Assembly (NCBI GenBank): GCA_023653785.1
Contig: JAMKCH010051469.1
Span: 1 to 64,000 of the forward strand
Source: Ophioderma brevispina
Lineage: Eukaryota > Echinodermata > Ophiuroidea > Amphilepidida > Ophiodermatidae
DNA length: 64,000 bases
Direction of reading: 5' to 3'
Below are positions 1-11,150 of the stretch, in pieces. Each line of letters begins with the position of its first letter. Position 1 is the stretch's first letter. The notes beneath the pieces are model-generated. The model made no database searches. It saw nothing but the letters and a program-made list of their open reading frames with translations, and had not been told where the DNA came from. Made by a program: the position numbers and the translations under genes.

Positions 1-189
1 TGCATATATCGCATGTTATTGGTCGTGACATTCGGCGGGGACATATTTTATGCTTCACGTAAATACGAGTTAGCCTTGTTTGCATTGATTAGAAATACCT
101 TTGATGACCTGCATGAAACAAAATGCTCATTTAAAATATTGCAAGAAAACAGTCTGGTTTCATTAAAGACATTGTAACAGACCCATGGA

Positions 190-1495
190 CAAAGACCAGA
201 TATGATTATGCAACATACATGTATTAGAATAAATCAGCTCGCCTCATTTTCAAGCAACCCAGTCGCACTCATGTCACTCCGCTTCTATCGCAAGCCATAA
301 AGGCCGTAACGTATTGCCGCAACGTGTTGCGAGAAAGTAGCAACGCGTTGCGACATTTCGGCAACGCGTTGCGGTGTAGGCCAATCAAAATCATGAATTT
401 CTGTGAAGTATTTCAAAAATAGACCCACAACGCGTTGCTAGATACTTTGCAACGCGTTGCAACCTTCACAACGCGTTGCGAGCTTCACAACGCGTTGCAA
501 GCTTCACAACGCGTTGCGAAGGTCCACAAGCCATAAGGGTCCTAACGTATTGCCGCAACGCGTTGCGAGAAAGTAGCAACGCGTTGCGACATTCCGGAAA
601 CGCGTTGCGGTGGCGGCCAATCAAAATCATGAATTTTTGTGACGTATTTCAAAAAATGTTATTCTCACAACGCGTTGCAAACCTTCACAACGCGTTGCGG
701 CAATACGTTAATTATGACCCTTATGGCCTTCATAACGCGTTGTGAAGTTTACAACGTGTTGTGAAGCTCGCAACGCGTTGTGAAGGCTTGCAATGCGTTG
801 TGAAGGCCATAAGGGTCATAACGTATTGCCGCAATGCGTTGTGAATCTATTTTTTGAAATATGTCACAGAAGTTCATTATTTTGATTGGCCGACGTCGCA
901 ACGCGTTGCTACTTTCTCACAACGCGTTGCGGCAATACGTTATGACCCTTATGGCTTGTGGACCTTACGCAACCGTTGTGAACTCGCAACGCGTTACGAA
1001 CTCGCAACGCGTCGTGAAGGTTTGGCACGCGTCGTGAAGGTTTGCCAACGTTCGTGAAGGTTTGGCAACGCGTTGCCACAGTTATAGCAACGCATTGTGG
1101 GTCTATTTTTTGAAATACGTCACAGAAATTCATGATTTTGATTGGCCTACACCGCAACGCGTTGCCAAAATGTCGCAACGCGTTGCCGAAATGTCGCAAT
1201 GCGTTGCCGAAATGTCGCAACACGTTGCGGCAATACGTTATGGCCTTTATGGCTTGCGATACGCTTCTGGATTTTCTCCATTGGTTACCAATCAATCACA
1301 GGATACAGTTAAAAATTCTGAGAATCTCCTTCAGACTTTTAAAGCTGTGCATTTCAAATTTCCTGATTATCTGTCTTCTTATTTTCAGCAATCTCCTTTG
1401 GTATTCCTCGTTCCAAAAAGAAAGCTGGTGGTCGTGCCTTTTCTATTGCTGGGCTCGCCTTTGGAATGAGTTACCTACCAACATCCGTGCTCTTA
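190..1495 (+). pseudogene. LINE reverse transcriptase C-terminal relic, split by a transposon
   Basis: This is a decayed fragment of the region just after the RT domain of a CR1/L2-like non-LTR retrotransposon. Before position 286 the frame reads ARLIFKQPSRTHVTPLL. After 1262 it resumes as LLDFLHWLPINHRIQ, and near 1450 as RLWNELPTNIRA. The motif 'HVTPLL..LHWLPI..RI' is typical of the C-terminal part of these elements. The 974-bp element at 287-1260 interrupts the frame exactly between the two halves. Several frameshifts follow 1290, and nothing upstream of about 190 is recognisable. It is a dead fragment. The identification rests on motif recognition, not on a search. Confidence 0.72.
287..1260. 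mobile_element. Self-complementary foldback element full of ACGCGT palindromes
   Basis: The ends are inverted copies beginning ATCGCAAGCCATAAAGG, matching over about 38 bp with one difference. The whole body is an imperfect palindrome with arms of about 480 bp. Each arm carries a repeated module of about 150 bp built on TATTGCCGCAACG and GGCCAATCAAAATCATGA. Dozens of copies or near-copies of the palindrome CAACGCGTTG are spread along it. The flanks are CCGCTTCT (279-286) and ACGCTTCT (1261-1268), an 8-bp target duplication with one mismatch. Removing the element restores the frame of the surrounding LINE. An 8-bp duplication would fit a non-autonomous hAT-type element. No transposase is encoded. 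Confidence 0.85.
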
Positions 1496-1504
1496 TTGTC
1501 TCTT

Positions 1505-2060
1505 GCCTTTTTGTGTCACCTGCCCTAAGGCAGGAAGACACATACGGATCACTTTGTCCACGGTTGTTGTTGAATGTCTGTTGATGCCTGTTGATGATCC
1601 GTGTTGTTGTTGTTAAAAGGGTTAACATTTGTGCCTTCATATCCTCATACTTCGGATGATTTAAACCAACTTACGTCACAGTGCAACATGGCAATCCTCC
1701 CCACATTATGTGTGATGAGGTCATCAGTCACAATGCCAGAGGTCAAAGTCATGTGAGATTTACGTTGTGTAAGGATAGGCTGAAAATATAAAATTGACCT
1801 CATTTGAAAAGGTTGAAGTCAATGGAAACCTAACTTGAATCATTGGTGCAATATGGGGGGGGGGAAAAATCCCTCCAATTTTTTTTGATGTCAAAGGTCC
1901 CACATACCAAGGTCAAGGTCATGTGAGGTCAAGTGTAAGATAGGCTGAAAATATAATTGACCTCATTTGAAAAGTTGAAGTTCAATTGGAACCAAATTTT
2001 GGTTTGTTGAGTTACATCCACCCTCATTTGTTTATGAGGGCCAAGGTTTCACATTCACGT
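1505..2060 (+). repeat. Composite repeat: single minisatellite unit plus GGTCA module
   Basis: This holds one unit of the 'CCTGCC-TAAGGCAGG-AAGACACATA-GGATCACTTTGTCCAC-TGTTGTTGTTG' minisatellite. GTT-rich DNA, GGGTTAACATTTG, and a module rich in AGGTCA half-sites follow ('GACCTCATTTGAAAAG', 'AAGTTCAATTGGAACC'). The same order recurs at 38965-39960, where the minisatellite is expanded to about 13 units. The GGTCA module alone recurs at 62635-62905. It is probably one mobile family with an expandable core. Confidence 0.7.
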
Positions 2061-2233
2061 CAAAGGTCATGTTTGCATGTTGGCCTATCATTCACTACCC
2101 GCAATTGCAAGGCGACACACAGGGGCGGATCCATCCCTGACTGGGAAAGAGAAGATCCAGATGAGCAAGAATAGAATGGCGGCATAGCAGACACGGCGCT
2201 GGGGATGGATGCAAGAGGGGTGTTAACCCCCCA

Positions 2234-2257
2234 CCGCGCTTCCCGCGCGAAGCGCGG
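2234..2257. repeat. GC-rich perfect hairpin in a repeat
   Basis: CCGCGCTT and AAGCGCGG form a perfect 8-bp stem around an 8-base loop. It lies in a GC-rich patch (about 2120-2290) that starts with CAGGGGCGGATCCATCCCTG, a sequence resembling the ends of invertebrate DNA transposons. No gene is visible in 2060-2580. Confidence 0.5.
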
Positions 2258-2579
2258 ATGCTCTGCATTTTTATCATCAGGCATCCTTCGTTCCAATGTA
2301 CTTTTTTTTTCAGCCCTTATGGCAAGGATAAGCTACTTAAGTTAAAAATAATTAATTTAGAGAATAAAGAGATCTCTTTGCACTATCTGGACTCAAGGTG
2401 CTAATTAACTTTTTACTGTTTAACACTTAATAGTCTGATCTATTAAATAATGTAATTTCCTGCACTGAATGTCGTTAAGACTGAATATCAATTTGCCAAA
2501 TTTACTTCTTCTTGTGAAGCAAAGGTCATAAAAATTTGTCACCATCTTCAGACAAAATGATGGAATGAAAACCCCAGCT

Positions 2580-2937
2580 GTAAAGGGACTATCAGTGTTG
2601 TAATCGGAAAATCGACAAATCACAAAATCAGATTTTTTAGCATGTCTGTAACAAGTACAAGGATCCTAACCCTGCAAAGAATAGGACCAGAAGCAACGTA
2701 AATAAGGACAAAATCAAGATATTTTAGTCATTACTGTCCAATAGGGACACTTACTACAACCGTAATTGAGTGTGAGATCCATACTTTGAACACTGCTGTT
2801 TTTCTTTTCTGTCAGTTCCTCAGGTGGCAAAACTAACTAATAAGATTTTTCTCAGGCTTATCCATTAACTTTTAAAGGCTATTTCTGCAAATTTCAAATA
2901 TTTTGCCTCCCGCGGATGAATCGTATAGTTGCTTTAA
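2580..2937 (-). mobile_element. TTAA-family MITE (family A), reverse copy
   Basis: This is the reverse complement of the 353-bp element at 41231-41583. It starts TAAAGGGACTATCAGTG, contains the conserved core (CTGTAACAAGTACAAGGATCC, then the run around GTCATTACTGTCC-GGGACACTTA) and ends GCTTTAA. The right end is more diverged than the left. No coding capacity is visible. Confidence 0.75.
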
Positions 2938-3099
2938 CAGGGTAAAAATGGATCAGCTTACACATCTATCACATGTTGCATCATTTCTTCACCAAATTCT
3001 TTGTCACAGGTCGGGTCAAAGGTTGGGCGCTGTCGGCATTTTTAATAACCAGATGCTAACATGTGGATCAGCGGGACCATTTCCGTGTAGTCAGTAATT

Positions 3100-5775
3100 T
3101 AACTTCTCCCAGAGTGGAACAACCGCTACCTACCCGTGAATGTCCAAAAGATCTTGCGACAATTTTGGCAAGATTTTTTTTACAAGACGTAACAGTTACA
3201 TCTACAATGATCCTACTACTGCCTCTATGTCCATTAACTAACAAGAGTCATGCCAAAGCAACCCTTCAGCTGACTTTTTCTCTGAAGAGGAGGTCCTGAA
3301 ATCCATCAAATCAGCATCAATCAGTCCTGCACTTTAGACCCTTTACCAGCTAGTATCTTAAAACTATGTCTAGATTATCTGTAAACCAGTCCTTAACAAG
3401 GATTGCCAACTTTTTCCTTGTCGGGCTAATTCCCCAAGCTCTCAAGCATGCAATCTGGCCATCCCGCTGTGACTGACAGGGTTCGGCGCCTGCATCATAT
3501 TTTTCATATCCTGACAATTTTTGTGCTTTCAAACACCAAATTATCTCTTTATTTCTTCAAGTGTTTGTTTAGTGCTTAATTAATACCATATCCAATTATC
3601 TTATCATATAAACAGGGTTCGATGGCTTGTTCTCCCTCCTAATTTTCCCTTGTGATGACTTTTTTTGAAAGCACTAAAAAACAATAGCTTTCACTGCCCC
3701 ATCTTGGGGGGATTTTCAGCCACATGGTCATTATTTGCTAGTTTTTGTGTGATTTTGGAACCATGGACGAATTTTTTATGCAAAATTTTTCAGCCCACAA
3801 GTAATTCTATGACAATTAGCTTTCATATAAATACAAGTTAAATGCTTGTCTTCGACTTATTTAGTTATAATTTTTGAATAAATGATCGAGCAGACTATGT
3901 AAACGAAACCCTGTGAAGAAATCTGGCTTGGCCCCCAACATCCTCTCAAATTATCGCCCTAAAAATCCCAATCTGCCATTTCTCAGAAGGTGATTGAAAG
4001 GAGTAGCATGAATCAGTTGCGACTTATCTCAATCGATAATGATCTCTATGTTTCCTATGCGTCTGTAAATACCGGCAGTGCACTGAGGCTGCTCTGTTAC
4101 GGGTGCAGTATGACATCTTGACTGCTCACAAACAAAAAGAGGCCTGTGTGAGGTTTGCGGACTTCAGCGCCGTCCTTCGACGCCATAGACCACGAACAGC
4201 TTCTACCCTTCTAACTGAACGGTAATGGGATACTGGAAAAGCCTAAGTAGGTTCTCGTCATACCTAGATGGCCGAATCAGTCAGAGGTGCTTCGTCGGAT
4301 CCTGTGGCGGTAGATTGTGGATCACAGCGCTCGGTTACTGGGACCGATTGACTTCATCCTTGTTCAGTGCCCCACTACATGATATCATTACTAAAGACCA
4401 CGGTATTCAATCTGTTGTTGTACGCTGATGACACCCAGCTTTGACCTGACTTTCCACCCTCAGGAAATCGTGAAGCAGCCATAAAGAAAAAGATGAAACG
4501 TACTGCAGACATCAGATTCTGGTGTAAATCCAACAAGCCTGCTATTAAATGACAAGACAGAGAATGTTGTAACTTTCGCCTCTCATTTTAGTAAGATCGG
4601 CTAGCAAATCTCAGCCAAACTTGGTCATGGGCAATTCTGTTATACATCCGTATCACTGAAGCATGAACCTTGATGTCATCTTAGACTCATCACTAAGAAT
4701 GATCAATCATGTTAACAACTTATGCAAAGCTGCTTGGGCCGCATCAACTAAGGAAATTGGGCATTTCGACAGTCCCTTGATGAAAAATCTACCATCAAAT
4801 TGGTTCACGTCTTTGTTACCTCTAGGCTGGATTCCTGCAATTCATTGCTTTATGGCCTTCCAGAAAGAGAATTGACCAAGGTTCAGCGAGTTCAAAATGC
4901 AGCTGCCCTTCTTGTCCTTAAAATCTGTCGACGAGATCATATCACACCAGCTCTCTACCAACTACATTGGCTTCCAATTAAACAGAGGGCAGATTTTAAG
5001 ATTCGATCTGCTTCTCACCTATAAGGCCATCCACAGCATGTCACCTGCCTATATCTCTGAGCTCATCCAGCTGTATTCACCACCGAGAACCTTGAGATCA
5101 TCGACTTGCTCCCAGCTGAGTAAATCGGCCAACTCATCAACAAAGTTCTATGGTGATAGATCTTTTGCATATGCAGCAGCAGCATATTTGTGGAGTAAAC
5201 TCCCTAACAGTATTCGTTTAGCTCAGTCAGCAACTATTTTCAAGTCACGTCTGAAGACATTCCTATGTACACAGCATTGTGGCTCCTGATACGTATCCTG
5301 TTTCTGATGCAGTCCAATCACTAATTATAATACTGTGATTGTTTTTCTTTCTTGTTCTCTACCTTCATCCAATCCGGTTGCCTAGGATAGTTGTTTTCAT
5401 CAGATTAGGTAGGGTAGGGGCATCTGAATCCAGGAAAGATCAAGACTTGACCGATGTCACTGTGGGGTAGATACACACAGATCCTCACAGCTGACGATCC
5501 AGGTGTATCCCCATATGTTCTTAGTATGGGAGGCAACTGGATTGTCTTTCTCTTCTATCTGTTGGTCACAATATATATGTTTGAATTTCTACTTAAATTT
5601 TATCCTAAGTTATTTTGAAATTGTGTTAATTGATGTATATCATTGTTGTTTTTACATTAGAATTTATTATTTTGTATTTGTCGTATGGCTATGAATTCGA
5701 CTCCTACTTTTTATGTGAAGTGCCTAGAGGCATCTGTATTAGGCGCTATATAAAGATTGTTATTATTATTATGAT
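3100..5775 (+). pseudogene. CR1/L2-like LINE relic with reverse transcriptase and 3' tail
   Basis: This copy is 5'-truncated and frameshifted, but the landmarks run in order on the + strand. The pre-RT linker reads PLPTRECPKDLATILARFF near 3125-3180, followed by EEEVLKSIKSASISPALDPLP. The first RT blocks are split (ALKHAIW... then KKSGLAPNILSNYR) by an insertion at 3477-3913. Next come LPFLSKVIE, a degraded 'SAVLRRHRPRT' region, and the catalytic YADDTQL at 4421-4441. The C-terminal block RVQNAAALLVL...LHWLPIKQRADFKI (about 4885-5010) runs on to WSKLPNSIRLAQSATIFKS near 5195-5245. A 3' UTR then ends in GGCGCTATATAAAGATTG followed by (ATT)n at 5741-5772, the usual kind of tail for this LINE group. 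Multiple stops make it inactive. Confidence 0.85.
3477..3913. mobile_element. Short DNA element inserted in the LINE RT
   Basis: The LINE frame is interrupted here by unrelated AT-rich DNA that begins CAGGGTTCGG and ends GAAACCCTG. The CAGGGTT/AACCCTG inverted ends resemble hAT-type termini, but I cannot read a clean target duplication. No protein is encoded. The insertion post-dates the LINE. Confidence 0.5.
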
Positions 5776-7014
5776 TTTGTAAATAGGCCAAAGATATTTA
5801 AAACCTATGTCGGACAATTGTCTTGAAAAGGCGTGGAGGATGACACAAGTAGGATTATTGTAATTATACAGATACAAGTTGTGTTGTGATATTTTATTTT
5901 ATGGTCAGTACTTATGGAATTTGTAGGGATTTGAGCGTAATTCTACAGAGTCTAGGAGAATCAGTGTTAGAAAAAGCGATTGCAGGGGGGGGGCAATTCT
6001 GCATTTTCCGCACACCAATAATTTTTTTGTATTCCCCCATCAATCTGCGGGGCTGCAAATTTTGGTGGTACAGGGGTCACAATTAAAAGTTGCTCCCATT
6101 TTTGGTTAAAAATGTGTTCAGTGTTGGTTTACCTCATAGACTGAAAATAGGAATATTTTGACTATCGTAAGGTCTTTTTTATAACAAAATGGCGAATTAA
6201 AGTCAATAGCTATATTGGCAGCTACAGTGTATTGGATTCTATTGACCTGTGACCTATTGGTGGGGATAATGTGAAAACTAAGCATAAGCGATAAGTAAAC
6301 TGTGACTTATTCAGCTTTAAGCTAGGAAACAAGTTTACACCACATATTGACTGAATCAAATAAACAAACTGTTGACCCATGTTCACACCAAAATTGTCTT
6401 TTTCACCATTTTTACAGTTTTTATATATATGAGATAGTTATAGTTTTATATAAAAGCATGAGTGGTCAACGACCAAAATTACAAGCATTTATAACAATGA
6501 ACACATTGAAAAAGATATTTAAATCCTTTAAAAAATATGCAAATACATTTAAACTAAGACACATAATTAAAGAGCACAAGAAATTGTGCCCATTAGGTTA
6601 TTAAAACAAGAACATACACTCAAAATGTGCTTACACACAAAGCTTACACACAAAACATACAACACCACACACACACACACCACCACAGTGCACAGATTCA
6701 CACTCATATTACACAAACACCACACACACCCAAACACACTCCCACCACACACCACATAAAAAAACATAACCATACGCACCCACACCACACATGCATTCTC
6801 ACCTACACAAACCAAAATTTGTTTTTAAATAATTCATAATTCACTCCCCACAAAAAAATAAATATAATAAAAATAGGCCATTTTGCATATCATGCCAACT
6901 GAATTTCCAAATCGACAAATAGTTAAAAATATTTGGTACACAAATGAACCATATGACGCGCGCGGCTCACCCTTGCAAACAGGAATATCCAGAGGTATGA
7001 AAGAAAACAAAAAA
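5776..7014. other. AT-rich non-coding stretch with CA microsatellite
   Basis: No gene is recognisable. A degenerate (CA)n/(CACC)n microsatellite occupies about 6650-6800. Short open frames on both strands across it are low-complexity artefacts. A run of nine G lies near 5987-5995. Confidence 0.6.
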
Positions 7015-10000
7015 CATTAGTTATTTAATAATCTGATGAAATAAGGGATGGGACTGTTTGAAACGGCTGGTCCTACACCGAAGCTGGGAGATGTTTGAGG
7101 CATTGCGAGATTGCGCGAATGACTCTCTAAGTCTAGTAGGGGGGAGAAGATATGTTGTCCTTTCTGTAGTAGCAATCCTTTGGCAACTGAATACAATGGT
7201 CCTCACTCCTAGTAACCAGAGTCTCAAGCTCACAATCACCGAGAGCTTTGTTATAAGTCCAAACTTATGACCCAGGATAATTCTGCATGCACGTAGCTGC
7301 AATTGCTCAAGACTTCTCACTTGTTATTTGTGAGGGAAGTATCCAAACCACATCAGAGTATTCTAGAAGAGGGGCGAATATACCTTATAAACTGTAATCA
7401 ATTCAAATTACTTAAAAACCAAATTTCTTTAGAATTTTAAAGCCATATAAAGTTTACGGTTTGTTTTTGTGATAATTTCCGAAATATTTTGTTCCCAAGG
7501 AAGGATCATGTTGTGAAAGCCAAATCCATAGGATCTTAGCATGGTAACAAAATTAAGAGTACACCATTGCTTTTTGGTCCCCGGCCAACTTTTGTTGAGA
7601 AGGGGGACCTATTTATAGAAATGCTCTTCGTGTGTGTTGTGTGGCCCACGTCGATATCTTTGATTCTAAGCAGTGTGGGGGTCCATCTTCGCAACATAGA
7701 TGTATCTCAAAAATACGGTTGGCCTCGGATCGGAAAGGGTCCGGTGTAATGGGTCTCAAAGGTCAAATATGGTCAAAAATCGGGTTAAATTGCTACAAAA
7801 CCTTGTAAACACGATATCTTTTATCTGAGCAAGAAGGGTGCCCATCTTTCACCATAGATGCACTCAAGTAGGCTGTGATGACAGTTCGAGATGGGTTCAT
7901 GGGCGTGGGTCAAAGTCAAAATGCAGCCAAAAATGGGTTTTAAATTGCTTTAACCTGTCAATTGTGGGTGTTTAGGGTGATGATGAACACTTGGTGGTCT
8001 AAACCCTGGTTCAGATTTGATGCCAAAAATTTTGAAGTCATTTCAAGGTCAGTGGGGTATCAAGGTCAAATAACTAAACAAGTGGTAGGATGATGAAACT
8101 TGGTGGGTGCAGTCAACATTCAGTGCCAAAAATTTTGAAGGTCATTTCAAGGTAGTGCGGCGGTCAGCCAAGGTCAAATCAATTAACATGGTTGTATGGC
8201 CATGAAACCTGAGTGGGTTGGTGGTATAGTCAGCATTTGAAGCATTTTTTCAAGGTCATTTCCATCATCTGTGGAATATCGAGGTCAAAGCACTGCAAAT
8301 GGTTGTATGGTCATGAAACTGGGGTGTGGTCAACATTCTAGTGCTGGAAATTTGAAGGTCATTTCACGGTACAGTGGGGTAATCCATGGTGATATAGTCA
8401 TGGTTGTAGGCGATTTGATACCAAAAAAAATTCAAGGTCATGTCAAGGTAATCTGGGTAATCCAATGTCAAAGAAGGTCATTCACTAATAGTTGTATGGT
8501 CATTGAAACTTTTTGGGGCTGTGGGTCAACATTTAGTGCGGTCACTTGTGAAGGTCATTTTAAGGTCATCAGGGTTCATCCAAGTCAAATCCACTACAAA
8601 TGGTTCTATGGTCCTGAACCTGGGGAGTATTCACCTTTGGATACCAAAAAATTTCCACATTTCAAGGTCATCAGGTAAATCAAACGTAAGGTCAAATCAC
8701 AATGGTTGCATGGTTATGAAACTTATAGGTGTGGTCAACATCCGAAATGAAAGTTGTGATGTAATTTCGAGGTCAAGTGGGGTCACCCAAGGTCAAAATA
8801 ACTACTATGGGTGTACAGCCAGAAACTTGTATTAATTATGTTGACTCCACCAACTTTTCGCAGTCATCTTGGGTCAATCGTAAGGTATATGCGACAGCTA
8901 TGGGCATGAGCCTCAGTGTGTTCGAGCACCCACTTATTTCTACCACAATCTTCCCTGTGATCCTACAAATTATGTTACTTCTCCTTTTACTACTGCGATG
9001 GGCGGGGGACCTTTGGGTTCGAGAACCGCTTGTTAATTCTGTATTTGTGGGCCTTTTGAACCATATCTGGAGGGCCTGACACTTTGAAGGGTTTAAGCTC
9101 AGCTTATTTAATACTTTCAGTCCATTGGCTGAATTGATCAAGTGTCTCCTTTAACTGGCTTGTTTGAGGGTGGATACAATTTTCTGCTAGTGTCAGGTCA
9201 TCCACAATTTCCAACAATTAATAGGGCGAGAGTTGTTTGGTAAGGCATCATTCATTAAACATGAAACCCCATAGGGACCTAACTTGGTACCTTGAGGAAG
9301 GCCCCACTTTAAAATTTTATAGTCTGAAAGTGTTTGATTGTAACGACACACTGCAGCGGTTGCTGAGAAAGGTCGCACAAAAAGGGACGAGGATCCTTGG
9401 ACTCCAATGCGAATGAATTTCTCAATGCTCACAGATTATGGCCACCATATCAAACGCTTTTGAGAAGTCGTAGAACCCACCGTCCCAACATTGTTGACTT
9501 TGTCAGCACCTTTATGCAAAAAAATGAAGACTAACCAGGAGTAATGTTGCGTACTTAACACCTTTAATCAGACCAACTTGTTGAAATCAATTTTTTCAGC
9601 ATATCTTCTAAAATCCAATCCGTATAAAGGTTTTCAGCATTTTTGCAAAACAATCCAGAGTGAATGGTCTTGGTTTTGTGGGATGGGCACACAATGGCTT
9701 GTTTCCATTGTATAGGAAGACACCTCCAGCATAAGATTTTTTAAAAATATTAAGAGAGGAAACGCTGAATTCGTATGCAAATCCTTTATAATTTAGGTGA
9801 AATCCCATCACAGGGCCAATTGACTAGCTGATTTGACATTTTTTAACTGGCAATATAAATCCCAGGGATAGAGTTCAGGGATTGATAAGCAGCATGGAAG
9901 AAAGGTTCTAATCTGGCAACATTAAGTGGTGGAATCGCAGAAGAGAACTTAACAAAAGCAGCTATTGATGTAATTAGCAATCTTACCATGGTCTGATCTG

Positions 10001-11150
10001 AATCATCTACACCAGGGATTGGAATGTGCAGCTCTGATTTGTCATTACCCGTCATAATACGATCTCTTGATGCCATTTACGTGGATCAACAGTTGTAAAT
10101 GCCGCACCTATTAGACCCATAGTAATGACTTTACTTAGCATTTCACGTTTCACAAGATACGTAATTTCTTAAATCTCGCTTGTATTTGACCGATGAAAAG
10201 GCCGTTTGGCGCAAGCTTATCAAAGACTTAAATTTTTTTGTTATCCAAGGTTTGTATTACTGTGAATGTCATAGTTGGAAAAAATGTTTCTACTGCATGG
10301 TTAATGAGTCCTAAATGCATCTGTTTTTCGTGGGTGTTAGCAGCATTAAAAAAATCATCAATTCTGGGACTGAATCCATGTTCCAAATTCACGCAATTGT
10401 TGAATCTTTCAAGCAAAGGTAGTCCTGGGACGTGTTAATTAACTTAAGAGTTGATGCACTTTGGGTTTCCAAAACAACGCAGGTGGTACTTTCCAATTGG
10501 ACTATATGAATAAGGTTTATTCTAGAACGAGTCAAAATTGTTAATATTTGCAAGAGCTAGCTTGTTACGAGTGGGAAAAACGATTTGATGAACAAGATTT
10601 TGAGCATTTAAAAACCGAACTAATGTTCATTCTGTTGAAATCACCAAGCAGTACAAAGCATGGGCCGTGATCCTTATGTGCAACAAGTTCCATAATTCAA
10701 GCAGGGGAAGTTTTCAAGTTCATCTTCGATTACGAAGTTGAAGAAGTTGAATTGTTAAACACAACACACTGCTATCACGGAGACTGATCTTGGTAAAGTT
10801 TGGTTGTAAACAGTACCCAGACACTTATTCTATCTTTAGGAACAGACAGGTCTTGAATTTGATTGCATGAATAGGTGGATTTACATAAAGTGCCCACTCC
10901 ACCGCCCTAACTTGCTACGGCCTTGTAATAGAGTTGAAGTTCAGTGTCTTATCATACCACCGGGAGATTTGGGTGAAAACGTCTCGGATACTACACACAT
11001 CAATGTTATTCTGGTGTAGAATAGTCTCAAATTCATCATCTAGTACCAGGATGGGGCATTACACAGAAAAAAGATGGGGAAATCAGTACTACATTTTCTG
11101 GTATTCGTGGACGATGGTTGACGGATAGGGTATAATTGGGGTCCAATTTC
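7015..11150 (-). pseudogene. LINE relic, endonuclease to RT C-terminus, split by repeats
   Basis: Read on the - strand from about 11150 downwards, the parts come in LINE order. First are endonuclease pieces with ITLMCVV-ETF (about 10950-11020) and LLGDFNRMN (about 10620-10690, the conserved GDFN of AP endonucleases). A linker follows (10.4-9.85 kb). The RT start has SYAGGVF and KPRPFTLDCF (9.6-9.75 kb). The RT core has LKWGLPQGTKLGP (about 9.27-9.31 kb) and a frameshifted catalytic IVDDLT (about 9.19-9.21 kb). The thumb reads LSLNPSKCQALQ (about 9.08 kb). The C-terminus has LEQLQLRACRIILGHKFG (about 7.26-7.32 kb) and SNISQLRCRTSRFKQS near the end. A 1.5-kb block of GGTCA repeats at about 7330-8825 separates thumb from C-terminus. 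Frameshifts are numerous and the copy is dead. The clade is jockey/CR1-like, unresolved. Confidence 0.82.
7330..8825 (+). repeat. GGTCA-rich tandem array inside the LINE
   Basis: From about 7990 to 8830 the sequence repeats a unit of about 115 bp roughly seven times. A typical unit reads AAATGGTTGTATGGTCATGAAACT, then GTGGTCAACATT-AGTGCC, then TTGAAGGTCATTTCAAGGTCA, then GGGTAATCCAAGGTCAAAT. The 5' part (7330-7990) has the same GGTCA flavour but is not clearly tandem. Open frames across it are periodic artefacts. It interrupts the LINE reading frame, so it was inserted or expanded after the LINE. Confidence 0.7.

Noticed and set aside
287..1260. Regularly repeated CAACGCGTTG considered as a CRISPR or operator array
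   Set aside because: Spacing is irregular, the whole is one inverted-repeat element with target duplication, and no cas gene or bacterial context exists.
6567..6839. Open frames on both strands, H/T-rich or V/C-rich
   Set aside because: They are translations of a CA microsatellite.
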